DNA of 30,335 nt. Source: Chara braunii. Taxonomy: Eukaryota > Streptophyta > Charophyceae > Charales > Characeae. Of this stretch, positions 1 through 8,681 are shown piece by piece. Position 1 is the stretch's first letter; each line of letters starts with the position of its first letter. The position numbers and the translations under genes are program-made. The notes under the pieces were generated by a model that saw nothing but the letters and a program-made list of their open reading frames with translations, ran no database searches and was not told the origin of the DNA. The stretch covers positions 254,386-284,720 of the forward strand of contig BFEA01000827.1 in NCBI GenBank assembly GCA_003427395.1, in the 5' to 3' direction.

Positions 1-62
<62 letters not shown>
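1..62. repeat. (AG)n microsatellite at the left end
   Basis: The first 62 bases are an uninterrupted AG dinucleotide repeat. The right end of the window is the same repeat type, so both ends look like assembly breaks in microsatellites. Confidence 0.95.
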
Positions 63-64
<2 letters not shown>

Positions 65-628
65 GGTGGCTATTCCGAGCTATGCACAGACTCGGACACT
101 GCATTTGGGCAGAGACTGTTGGCGAACTATTGTGGGTGGCTATTTGGGGTCTACTGTGGAAGACTACTGGCATTTCGTCCTTGTCTCCTCCCTGATTTCC
201 TTCGCATGTGCAATCCTCTCGCTCTGAGTGTGGGGCAAGGCGACACTCTGCTCTGTATGAGTCACCATTGCCATCCCGCTGTGTGGTGATGGATGGGTGT
301 GTCTCTTGAGTCCTGATAAGTCAGATCTGTGTTTTTCAGTCTTCCACACTACATCGTTGTGTCTCTCCAATGGTGTATACTTGGATCTGAGTCATGCCTA
401 TCTGCTATTTCTAGGCATGCGACACTATGGCTCCACTTCCGTCAGTGGGTGCTACAGCCAGTCGATGGTGGCTTATAGTACTGCCAGGGTTTGTACTCTT
501 TCCACATCCTTGGTCATATGCTCTTTGTGTTTCTTTTTGACAACCCCCATCTTGCCCTTCCACTTGTCCTTGTCCATACCCCTTTCAAGCTTTTTAGTAG
601 CGATCAAGTAGCCGGTTCATCTCATTTT
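63..628. other. No gene seen
   Basis: This stretch holds short overlapping open frames on both strands with no recognisable domain, codon pattern or repeat boundary. I see nothing to annotate in it. Confidence 0.6.
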
Positions 629-720
629 GAAAGAAGAAGAAGAAGAAGAAGAAGAAGAAGAAGAAGAAGAAGAAGAAGAAGAAGAAGAAGAAAGAAGAAG
701 AAAGAAGAAGAAACAAGAAG
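629..720. repeat. (GAA)n trinucleotide microsatellite
   Basis: A GAA/AAG repeat of about 90 bases, with small interruptions near its right end. It creates artificial poly-Glu, poly-Arg and poly-Phe open frames on both strands. These are not genes. Confidence 0.95.
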
Positions 721-972
721 AAGACGAGGAGAGACAAAGCCATGCTGATCCCAGCCCTCTTTGGCCATGGCCCTGCTACCTCTGCCCACATGGAACCAAT
801 GTCATCTCTCCCTCATCACCTCCATCGTCATCTTTTCCCTCATCATCTCCTCGATCATCTCGATCATAATAAACAACAATGCAAGGAAGTGTCAGGATCA
901 ATGTCTGATTACTCTCCCTTACTGCCAGCGCTCAAAGATCCCTCCTTGCAGCCATAACCTCACTCCTCCCCG

Positions 973-1282
973 CTTGGTGGCAGCCCTCGCTATGGTGGAA
1001 CATCCATGTGCATCATGGATGTTCAAAGGCTAGCAATTCCTGCAGAAGGTGAGTCTCACACACCAGTGTAGAACCCTGTTGTGCCCAGCAGTGGCCAACT
1101 CTACACTTGCCCCTCGGCACTGCACTACTTGCTGGCAGCCCTCGCTATGGCGGAACATCCATGTGCATCACGGATGTTCAAAGGCTAGCAATCGCTGTAG
1201 AAGGTGAGTATCACACATTAGTGCAGAACCCTGTTGTGTCCAGCAGTGGCCAATTCTATACTTGCCCCTGGGCACTGCACTG
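973..1282. repeat. 155-bp tandem duplication with an internal hairpin
   Basis: Two adjacent copies (about 973-1127 and 1128-1282) align at a constant 155-bp offset with roughly a dozen differences. Each contains an inverted repeat: arms 998-1008 and 1014-1024 in copy 1 (perfect 11 bp, 5-nt loop), and 1153-1163 and 1169-1179 in copy 2 (one mismatch). No coding potential is seen. The identity is unknown. Confidence 0.85.
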
Positions 1283-1840
1283 ACCCCCCACCGTATTTGC
1301 AGTCCTGCCCCGGGCATTCACTCTATTCTTACATTGTCCATGTCCCAGACATCGCCACACACTCACGGCCAATAGAGTTAGCACGCGGACACAGACTTAG
1401 ACTAAGCAATTACACACCACTTGCATGTTCTTGGTAGCTCACACACGAACTCGGAAAACACAGCAAATCGCAGCAAGTGAGACTCAGACTTGGAATTCTT
1501 ACGGAACAGACCCAAAGAATAGCATTTTCTCAGCAGTTGCAGGAATCTCAGACACTGATTTTGCGCGGGTCACCGCAACATGCCGAGTGCATGGGCAACA
1601 AGGCAGCGGAGGAGCGCCTCCAAGGCAATCCTCACATCCGACACGGACCAAGCGGTGCATCTTCTCCTCATATTATGAGCAGAACCCCGCAGACTGTTGG
1701 TTCCCACCACCACCACTCTCAGAGCCAGGAAGCCACTCCGATGAACATCTGTCATCACCCATGTAACAAGCACCCACAGACATCCTGAACAGAGTGGCCC
1801 CCTTGCAGCGACTCCAAATCAAACATGCAATGACTATTAG
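1283..1840. other. No gene seen
   Basis: Open frames here are short, overlap on both strands and carry no motif I recognise. I see no boundaries of a mobile element. Confidence 0.55.
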
Positions 1841-2402
1841 TCACTTCGTAAAGGTGCTCACTTGGACAAACAAAAAGTACTAAGAATAAAATGACTGTTC
1901 GCACACGTGGTTAATGGGGACCCCCAGTTTCAGCTCCTGACTAACAGGTCCAAAACTGAAATTAGGGTTTGGGGGTCAAGTTTTATGTTGTTTTTTTTTC
2001 TTCTTTTTTTTGCCTGTTTTGGCTTTGGTTCAAGGTTGTTGTGTACCAAATTTGGTCTCATTTGGAGCATTGTAATTTCCTCTCCTGAGTCTGCTATGAT
2101 TTCTGAAATTTCTCAAGATTTCTGAAACTGAATGTTGGCGAAATTTGCATAAAAGTGCACTTTTGCCTTGCTGTTTTATAGGGTTTTTTTTTTTTTTTTC
2201 CTTTTTTGTTTTGCAGTTAGTAACTATGGTCTCTACTCTATGACTTGGTGGCAAGTTTGGTTAAAATAACCCTTGGATTTTGTTATAAATGGCAAGTACT
2301 CAGAATAAAATGACTGTTAGGCACTACTTGGAGGTGCTCAATTACACAAACAGAAAATTTTAGGCACTACTTGGGGGTGCTCAATTACACAAACAAAAAA
2401 TA
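1841..2402. repeat. Diverged repeat family, including a 43-bp tandem pair
   Basis: The segment around 1843-1895 is related to 2290-2358; both share AGAATAAAATGACTGTT and GGTGCTCA with ACAAACA. At 2317-2359 and 2360-2402 a 43-bp unit containing GGCACTACTTGG is tandemly duplicated. The roughly 400 bp between them is T-rich and non-coding, with an imperfect inverted repeat near 1919-1980 (GACCCCCAGTTTCAG against CTGAAATTAGGGTTTGGGGGTC). Confidence 0.7.
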
Positions 2403-2410
2403 CTCAAGAC

Positions 2411-2777
2411 CTAGCTTTCCACCCCGGGCGCACGGGTTACCCCACCATGCCCGGAATGGAGCCCCGGGCGACCCCCCCGAGCAGGCACCCGGGCACCTCT
2501 CGCACCAAGGCAGAAAAAGCCTCAATTTTTTTTTTTGCCACAGCCCTATTCCAAACGTGCCAACTTTGTCTTCAGCGGTCAGCGCGTTTTTTTGGGGGGT
2601 TCGGTAGGCCCTGTTTTGTAGTTTTTTTTTATTTTTGGGGGATTCTGGCCGTCGATCTGCATAGATCGAAGGTGTGCACTGATACAGGATTCGAATTCGC
2701 CCCCTCCTGCTCCCCTCCCCCCCCAACCCACAGAAACCAGATTTGGGCACTACTCCCAAAGCGCAGCAAGGTCTGGC

Positions 2778-2810
<33 letters not shown>

Positions 2811-2879
2811 TTGGTGGGTTTTTTGCATGCCCAGGGTACCCCAGGCGTGGTCCCTACCCGGGCGCCTCGGTAAAGCTAG
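2411..2879. mobile_element. Possible hAT-type non-autonomous element
   Basis: A 469-bp segment has inverted ends, CTAGCTTTCC at the left and GGTAAAGCTAG at the right, with further matching GGGCGC and CCGGGT blocks just inside. It is flanked by an 8-bp near-identical repeat, CTCAAGAC (2403-2410) and CTTAAGAC (2880-2887). Eight-base target duplications are typical of hAT transposons. It encodes no transposase and contains a 28-30 base A tract near 2781-2809. A SINE-like origin is an alternative. Confidence 0.5.
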
Positions 2880-2887
2880 CTTAAGAC

Positions 2888-3480
2888 TAAAAAAGCAGGA
2901 AGGAAGATATACACATATAAAACTGCTTGTGTGTTGTCAAAGTACCCCAAATTCTCTGTCTCATTTCCTCCACAAATCAGACAAAACATCCATCCATAAC
3001 AAAAAGGTATAGATGGATAATATTATAGAAAATGCAAGGCTGGCCACGTTCGTGTGGTTCAGCGCCAAGTGCCCACACACCCGTCTGCCTCTGAAGCGGC
3101 ACACTTGCACATATACATACATGCATATATTTATTTAGACCATAAAAGGGTGGAGGGCAAGAAGCAACTTACCTACAACGGAGGACTTCACCAGCAAGAA
3201 AGCTCCGACCCCATACTGCAAAGATCCGAAAAGCCTGGAGAGCCCGCGATGTCAGCCCACAAAATAAAGATAAAGGCAAAAGACAACACACCTAACCCAG
3301 AAGGCTTCACCAGCAAGAAAGCACCGACCAGAGCCCACATAGTCCGAAAAAACTTGGAGAGCCCTCCGAGTCACCTTGTGTGCATGTGTGTACAAAAAAA
3401 ACATACATACAATACAAAGCAGGAAGGAATATTTACGCACATAGAACTGTGTATCTGTGTGCTGTAAACTGACACCGCAA
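2888..3480. repeat. Direct repeats of unknown origin
   Basis: Two repeat pairs lie here. AGCAGGAAGGAA plus about 20 following bases occurs at 2894-2925 and 3418-3449. A 64-bp unit containing CTTCACCAGCAAGAAAGC and ending in GGAGAGCCC occurs at 3181-3244 and 3300-3364. Neither looks coding. The outer pair could mark the ends of a small element, but I cannot define termini. Confidence 0.6.
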
Positions 3481-3608
3481 CAATGAACAAAATTGAAGCA
3501 GCTTTACCTCTATAGCAGACAATGAAGAACTTCAAGATGAACAAGTCCACCATTGGAACAGGCATGGGTTTCCAGTTGGCATAAGTTTCTAGTTGTCCAC
3601 GGCCACTA

Positions 3609-3725
3609 TAACCCCACACCCACTAGAAAGCCATGCCTGCTAGAAACCCACTCCCCACCCACTAATAACTTAGTGATAAGTCACACCCACTAAAAAGCCC
3701 CACCCACTAGAAAGCCACGCCCACT
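3609..3725. repeat. CCCACTAGAAAGCC short tandem motif
   Basis: Several imperfect copies of CACCCACTAGAAAGCCA-like units follow one another with variable spacing. It is a degenerate minisatellite with no coding signal. Confidence 0.7.
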
Positions 3726-3748
3726 CTTCACTATCTTTATATTGGCTT

Positions 3749-4016
3749 TCTTTTTTTCTATTTTTTTTCTTTTTTCTTTTTTGGTTTAACATAAACAACG
3801 GAGCCCCTTCTATTCTGGGGGGCCACCTGTCCGGTTGCTTATCACCGGCAAGCAATTTTTTTACATCCATCAAAGGAAGGGGGGAGGGGAGAACAGCCAA
3901 AAGAAAAGCAGCGGCCCAACCCTTGCGGTACTAGACGCCTATCAAGGGGGGACTACTACAGAATGTCCCACCCCCCAAGCCTTGGCCTTTCATAGGGGGT
4001 TGGCCTGCAGGCCGGG
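3749..4016 (-). mobile_element. LINE 3' end, copy A (minus strand, truncated)
   Basis: A T-rich tract (3749-3782; poly-A on the minus strand) is followed by a block containing ATTCTGGGGGGCC, GTCCGGTTGC and CACCGGCAAG. The same block follows the poly-T tracts at 23674 and 25193, where LINE coding sequence lies further on. This is therefore inferred to be a divergent, 5'-truncated LINE copy carrying only 3' untranslated sequence. Its inner limit is uncertain. Confidence 0.55.
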
Positions 4017-4026
4017 AAGCTTACTA

Positions 4027-4225
4027 CCTTCTTCCCCCGAACATAACGCATACGCGTTGTAAACGAATACAACGCTAAGGGTGTGTTCTATTCGAATACA
4101 ACGCAAATGCGTTCTATAACTTCTATTCGAATAGCCCTAAATTCTGAATACAACGCATATGTTTTCCATTCGATTTTTTCAAATTTGAAAGCTCAAATAC
4201 AACACATATGCTTAATGTTCGGGGG
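4027..4225. mobile_element. Foldback MITE-like element with 10-bp target duplication
   Basis: AAGCTTACTA occurs immediately on both sides (4017-4026 and 4226-4235). The left end contains CCCCCGAACATAACGCATACG and the right end CATATGCTTAATGTTCGGGGG, which are inverted near-matches. The interior has four diverged copies of GAATACAACGC, often followed by a partial palindrome, so it can fold extensively. A 9-11 bp duplication fits Mutator-like MITEs, but the family is not identified. Confidence 0.65.
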
Positions 4226-4235
4226 AAGCTTACTA

Positions 4236-4693
4236 GCAGCACCCAGTCATGCAACAGGTCAAAAGACTCAAAACCCGGAGAGGCCAGGTACGAGGGGGGT
4301 GTCTGTGGCAGTTCCTCAAGCCGCCTGTCAACCTAGCAGTTTCGTACCTCTACCACCTTCATAGCCACTACCATCCCTGTCACCCCTTCTCTGCTAGTGT
4401 CCCCATTCTATTCTAGCCATTCTACTGCGTGTTCCTCAAGATTTACATTGGCTTTCTTTGGGGTACCCCTTTTATTTCTTCTTGCAGCTCCCCTTTTACT
4501 GTGCCTCTAGCGTACGGGCTTGCCAAGCTGATTGTGGTTGAGCGCAAACTGCTCACATCCCCGTGAGCCGTAACGGCCCACTTGCATGCTATGAAGGGAG
4601 GCAAGAGTAAAAGATGAGGAATGCTCCTGTTCATTTTTCAGCAGATCTTCAGCATATATTTTGTCTGTTCTCTTAATGACGCTTTTTTCATAT
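4236..4693. other. No gene seen
   Basis: Unique-looking sequence between the MITE-like element and the DNA transposon. Short open frames here show no motif. Confidence 0.5.
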
Positions 4694-4695
4694 TA

Positions 4696-4717
4696 CTCAT
4701 TTGACCAGGTAAGTTAG
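4696..4717 (+). repeat. Left terminal inverted repeat
   Basis: It begins CTCATTTGACCAGGTA directly after the TA at 4694-4695. It pairs with 12968-12989 with two mismatches. Confidence 0.85.
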
Positions 4718-4734
4718 GATCAAGGTGAAGCGAT

Positions 4735-4950
4735 TTGGACAAACGAAAATTCAATTGGACAGCCATCAAACCGAGTTGGTCAGTTCAATTTTCCTATTTA
4801 GTACATAATCAGAACCGATTTGGACAGCCGATATAGGTTGGGCGAAGTGATGAGCATTTTGGACATACCAGATTTAGTAGGTTGGGAGAAACGATAATTA
4901 TTTTGGACATACCGGATATAGGTTAGGAGAAACGATGAGCATTTTGGACA
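4735..4950 (+). repeat. Subterminal TTGGACA array
   Basis: TTGGACA occurs at 4735, 4755, 4820, 4859, 4903 and 4944. The last three sit in a repeat of about 44 bp containing GGTTGGGAGAAACGAT and ATTTTGGACA. Diverged TGTCCAA or GTCCAAG copies lie inside the right end (12670-12950). Such arrays usually bind the transposase, which is inferred here. Confidence 0.65.
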
Positions 4951-5195
4951 AAAGGATTTAACAGTTTGGATGCTTGATAGAGTTAGGCAGATTGATTTAA
5001 CAAATTAGTATTGCCAAAACCACATTTAGTCCAACAATCAACCGATTTGATATTCTGCACAGACGATCAGGACCAACAAAGATATCAATTTAGTGAAGCG
5101 ATTTTGCATGTTAGTCACTTGCGTCTGAGTCATGGGCCTGCTGCTCCCGTAAACTGTCGACCTAGAACTTCGCCTCGATTAGCCTTGCCGAAGTT

Positions 5196-6146
5196 TCATG
5201 TCACCTCTCTAATCCATCCTTGGCACATCTCGGCAGTGATCCGCGAAAGACTGCAGTTGATTGCATCAATCAGATTCCCCTGCCCCCCAAGTTCCTCCTG
5301 ACAAACACAGGTCTTGACATGCCCAAGGACCCATTCTGCTGCATTCAAGAAAGGGGAGTATGGAGGAAGGTAAAGACAAATGTGCCCAGCTTCCTCTATC
5401 ACCCTCTGCACATCCCCATTGCAATGAAATGGAACATTGTCCATGATGATCGCCTTGGGTTGGTCCAAGGCAGGCAGGGGGTTCTTCTCTATGATATATA
5501 CGTATGTGTCCGCAGTGAACGCTCCTACCCTGAGTTCAGTAGCTATCAAGCCATCTATTCCGACTGGAACAACCAAGGACAAATTTCTACCCCTCTGTGT
5601 AGCTCTAACCGCCACTGCCCTTTCACCTTGCCGCACTCTTCCAAATCTCCGAGTGAGATGAAGATTGAATCCTGCCTCATCTACATACACTGCATTGAGC
5701 ATAGATATGCCCAACTCCATCACTCCCCAAGTCCATTCTTGCCGTTCCTGTAATCTCTCTTCGCAGTTGTAATCGACAGGCTCCCTGTGAAGCAGCTTCA
5801 AGGAGTAACCTGCTTGGCCACGAACGGCTCGAGAGACAGTGGACACTGTAACTGGCCGTTGGAACTCAATTTCTGCGTTGAGTTTGTCACAAAGTTCCTG
5901 AATCGTGCAGCTTGGATTCAAATCCAGCTGTTGCTGGAGCCACTGAATATGCTGTTCGCCAAGAACAGGAAACACATTCCCTCCTCTCCTCTTGGTTGTC
6001 TTTGTGCCATCAGCCTCGAACGCGATAATAATGTTGTGCACAGTAGTGCGTGGAAACCCATAGCACACTGCAGTCTCTGCAATCGTTTTGCCTTCAATGA
6101 AGATAGACTTGATGATCGATGGGACTTTGGTATGGTTTTTCCTCAC
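5196..6146 (-). pseudogene. DD34E transposase, N-terminus interrupted by the PLE
   Basis: This frame of 316 codons encodes an IS630/Tc1/mariner-type transposase, which cuts and pastes its own element through the terminal repeats. Residues about 15-42 look like a helix-turn-helix (EGKTIAETAVCYGFPRTTV), followed by a second winged-helix-like region to about residue 110. The catalytic triad is visible: D156 in YVDEAGF, D236 in IIMDNVPFH and E271 in LNAAEW, with 34 residues between the last two, and the family motif LPPYSPFLN between them. The C-terminus stops at 5196. The catalytic part has no internal stop. The first 12 or so codons (6111-6146, GTG start) belong to the PLE repeat, so the native start is lost; it probably lies beyond the PLE near 12340. 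The protein is likely non-functional as it stands. Confidence 0.85.
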
Positions 6147-6512
6147 AAGGTTTGGAGCCGTAGGTGTAGGGTAGGCTATTTAAGGAGGCAAGGCTATGGT
6201 ATTGGCCTCCTGGGTTGAACTGTGGTTCGATTGCNATCAGGTTACCTCCTGATGACGCTACTGGCGGGGTAGTAGAAACGCGTTGAGGGATGGCCCCATC
6301 GGTTAGGGGATGGATATGGTGGATTGAGTCTTGTTGACTCTTTGGGATTGAAATTTGGAGCCCTGTTTCTCATGTCTTTTCTCGGGCTTTTTGCTCCCTT
6401 TTGTATTCGTACTCAGTTCGAAATTTTGCGTGCGATCAGGATTGTTCTATAATGGTGTATTTGTCTATCCTGGCTCATGCAAGTGACTGTTTGCCGACAG
6501 TTCCTCTTTTCT
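6111..6512 (+). repeat. PLE pseudo-LTR, upstream partial copy
   Basis: Homologous to 11919-12320. Both copies have an undetermined base at the equivalent position (6235 and 12042). It includes a TATTTAA sequence near 6178 that could serve a promoter, and a hammerhead-like motif. Its left edge cuts into the transposase frame. Confidence 0.9.
6245..6288 (+). ncRNA. Hammerhead ribozyme-like motif, type I, upstream copy
   Basis: Stem I is formed by CCTC (6245-6248) and GAGG (6285-6288). The core CTGATGA (6249-6255) and GAAAC (6275-6279) flank stem II, where GCTACT pairs with GGTAGT (including G-U pairs) around a GGCGG loop. Stem III is the short palindrome ACGCGT, and the cleavage triplet would be GTT, cutting between 6284 and 6285. 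The pair next to the core at the base of stem II is a C-A mismatch, which may lower activity. Very short stem III is known for PLE hammerheads, which can act as dimers. Confidence 0.75.
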
Positions 6513-6911
6513 GATTAACGTGGTATCCGTGAATGTGGTTGCACATTCGTTGGTGGCCACGCCTACGCTTTGATGGTGGGTTGTCGTGTTGTTGTGTTGG
6601 CGATTGGTGGGTTCTCATTCTCTTTTGGTGTTCGCACCACAAGGCTTGGTGTATCTCGGATCGGTCTGCCTTTCCTAGAATCTAGTTTATTATTTCTTCA
6701 CATTCGAATTCGGCATTTTTTCTCACTCTTTCTCCTAGTACTCCGCTTTTGATATGATGCGTGTACTTTTGCGGTGTATCTTTCTGATTGAGGATCACCT
6801 CATTCGGGTGATTGTTACATACGACGAAGAAATTGGGCGGTGTGGTGTTTTCGCCAGGCACGATTAGGTAGTTATCTTTTTGTTTTCTGCTGATTGTTCG
6901 GTCTGTCCCCG
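6513..6911 (+). other. PLE 5' untranslated region
   Basis: From the start of the full unit to the first ATG of the long frame. No domain is seen in the short frames here. The region is rich in T and G, like the rest of the element's sense strand. Confidence 0.6.
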
Positions 6912-7793
6912 ATGGCTGGGAACGTTCTTAAGTGCTTTTCCTGTGGCGGTGGGGGTCACTTCGCCCGCGAGTGCCCTGCTGCCCGGAGTAATCCTGGTCC
7001 TAGTGCAGCAGGTGGAACTGGGACCCCTACTCCGGTGACGCCTCGTTTCTCGACTCCGCGTCGGAACCTCGAGGATCTGGAGGAAAAGGAGTTCCTCCGA
7101 ACTCTTCTTCAGGAACGCAAGTAGCAGGAGGCGCTCAAGAAAGAGATGGAGGATCGACAGTGTATCCAGGAGCAGCTTAAGGTTGAGACAGCAAGGCATG
7201 CTGAAGCCACTAAGGCTGAATTATTGGCCTTGCTCGGACAACAGTTTATCGCTAATTGTGACGAGGCACGGCGGGAGGAGGTTCGAATGCTTCGTACACC
7301 GACGTCGGCTAGGAGAAGGGAAACGCGGGATGAGGATCTCGGCGAAGTGGATGATATTGATGACGAGATCAGAAGGTTGTATACCCTTTGTGAGAAGCGT
7401 AGGCGAGGGAAGATGCCTCTGGCTGATTGAGTGGCTTTTCGACAGCCTACGTTTAACATGGACGGGTCTGCCACTGATGACACACGTACTCGGGCTGAGT
7501 GTTCCAGGCAAGCGGAGGAAAGGAGGAGGAAGGTGCCGGCGGGTGGAGGACCCAATGGCATCCTTCACTATATTCTTGAGCAACGCAGGGCTTTGGAAGG
7601 ATTCTGCCAGGATCAGTTGAGGAAGATTTGCGCTGATGAAGGCTTGCACTACTGTACTAAAGGACCTTCTATCGATCGGATCATTGCCGCTTGTACTAAA
7701 CTTGCCTATGAAGGCTTTATCCTCATTCCGGCCCAAGCTGGCTCTTGTTCTCCTCCGCACTCCCCTGAGAATGCGGAATCGAATCCTGCGTGA
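6912..7793 (+). pseudogene. PLE N-terminal region: CCHC knuckle and coiled-coil-like stretch
   Basis: Residues 8-21 from the ATG form a perfect CX2CX4HX4C zinc knuckle (CFSCGGGGHFAREC, 6933-6974), a nucleic-acid-binding motif usual in retroviral-type Gag but not a standard part of PLE proteins. A Pro/Gly/Thr-rich linker follows, then a Glu/Arg/Gln-rich segment (about 7065-7430) that looks like a coiled coil and could mediate oligomerisation. A second charged stretch runs to 7793. Stops at 7122 and 7428 break this region. The role in RNA binding is inferred. Confidence 0.65.
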
Positions 7794-8675
7794 CTAGCAC
7801 GTTTTTCCAGGTATCACTTGTGGGAGAACCTGCTAGATGTTATGAGGAAACGAACTAATGCCTTCATTCTTGATTTGCCTTCTAGGATTCGACTGCTTTA
7901 CGACAAGTGTTGTACTCTCTGTTTTGTCGCGCTTGCTCTCCTTGGTGAGATTGTTTGGTGTCGAAAGTTTGAAGGGTTGCTCCGTTCTCTCAATTGGCTC
8001 TCGTGGGATAAAGGTCCGGGTGTGTACCTTCTCTCTTCCCCCTGGTGTCGAGCACAGTATGTCGGTAGTACAATCCGTGGTTTGTATGTTCGATGGGGAG
8101 AACATGTCCGTACCTCCTTCTCGGGAGGCTTTGGAGTCTGTCCTCGACTTTACAAATGGTTGCGACACTTTGGTGCTTGGAAATTTGTAGCAGTGCCTTT
8201 GGTGAACGGTCTCTCTTCTGTTGAGCAGGTGGAGCGTGCAGTTATCCGATATTTTGACCCTTCGCTTAATTCTAGACGGGCGAGGAAAGTTGTACGAAGA
8301 ACCCGTAGGCTTTCGCGGCAGCGTAGGTTGGCAAGGTTAATGCATGTCCCTTGTGTCCCCGCCTTTGTTAAGTTTTGCGCCGATGGCCGGACTTGGACGG
8401 ATAGCCTGGTGAATTTGCTGCACGACGCTTTTGTTGAGGGGAACCGATACGTTAGGATCCGCGTGACGCCAGGGAACAGTTGGGCGGATAGGTGGTCAGT
8501 TGTTAGACGAATCTTCGGCACAACGTCAGTCTCCTTGTTGACGCATCGGTCTTGCCTTCGTGATTCTCGACGTTGCTTTGAGTCGGGGGGTGATTTTCTT
8601 TTTGGCCCTTTGATGATCACACCTAGTGGTAGGGCCATCCACAAAGGGGAGCTTCGTCTTCTGCTTCAGCAACCT
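7794..8675 (+). pseudogene. PLE GIY-YIG endonuclease domain
   Basis: Open between stops at 7791 and 8676. The GIY-YIG core reads GVY (8019-8027) and, ten residues later, YVGST (8058-8072), followed by the catalytic Arg and its context LYVRWGEH and, about 40 residues on, a Glu-containing helix VEQVERAVIRYFDPSLN typical of the fold's end. All expected catalytic positions are present. GIY-YIG nucleases cut DNA, and in PLEs they open the target for priming. In canonical Penelope the domain is C-terminal to RT; here it precedes RT. The tail after the domain is Arg-rich (VVRRTRRLSRQRRLARL). Confidence 0.85.
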
Positions 8676-8681
8676 TAGTGA

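Noticed and set aside
491-869. Open frames rich in Arg, Glu or Lys
   Set aside because: They are translations of the GAA microsatellite in several frames and strands.
5220-5753. Plus-strand 177-codon open frame
   Set aside because: It is the antisense shadow of the DD34E transposase and has no motif.
7109-8644. Long minus-strand open frames opposite the PLE
   Set aside because: They overlap clear GIY-YIG and RT-frame sequence and show no domains.
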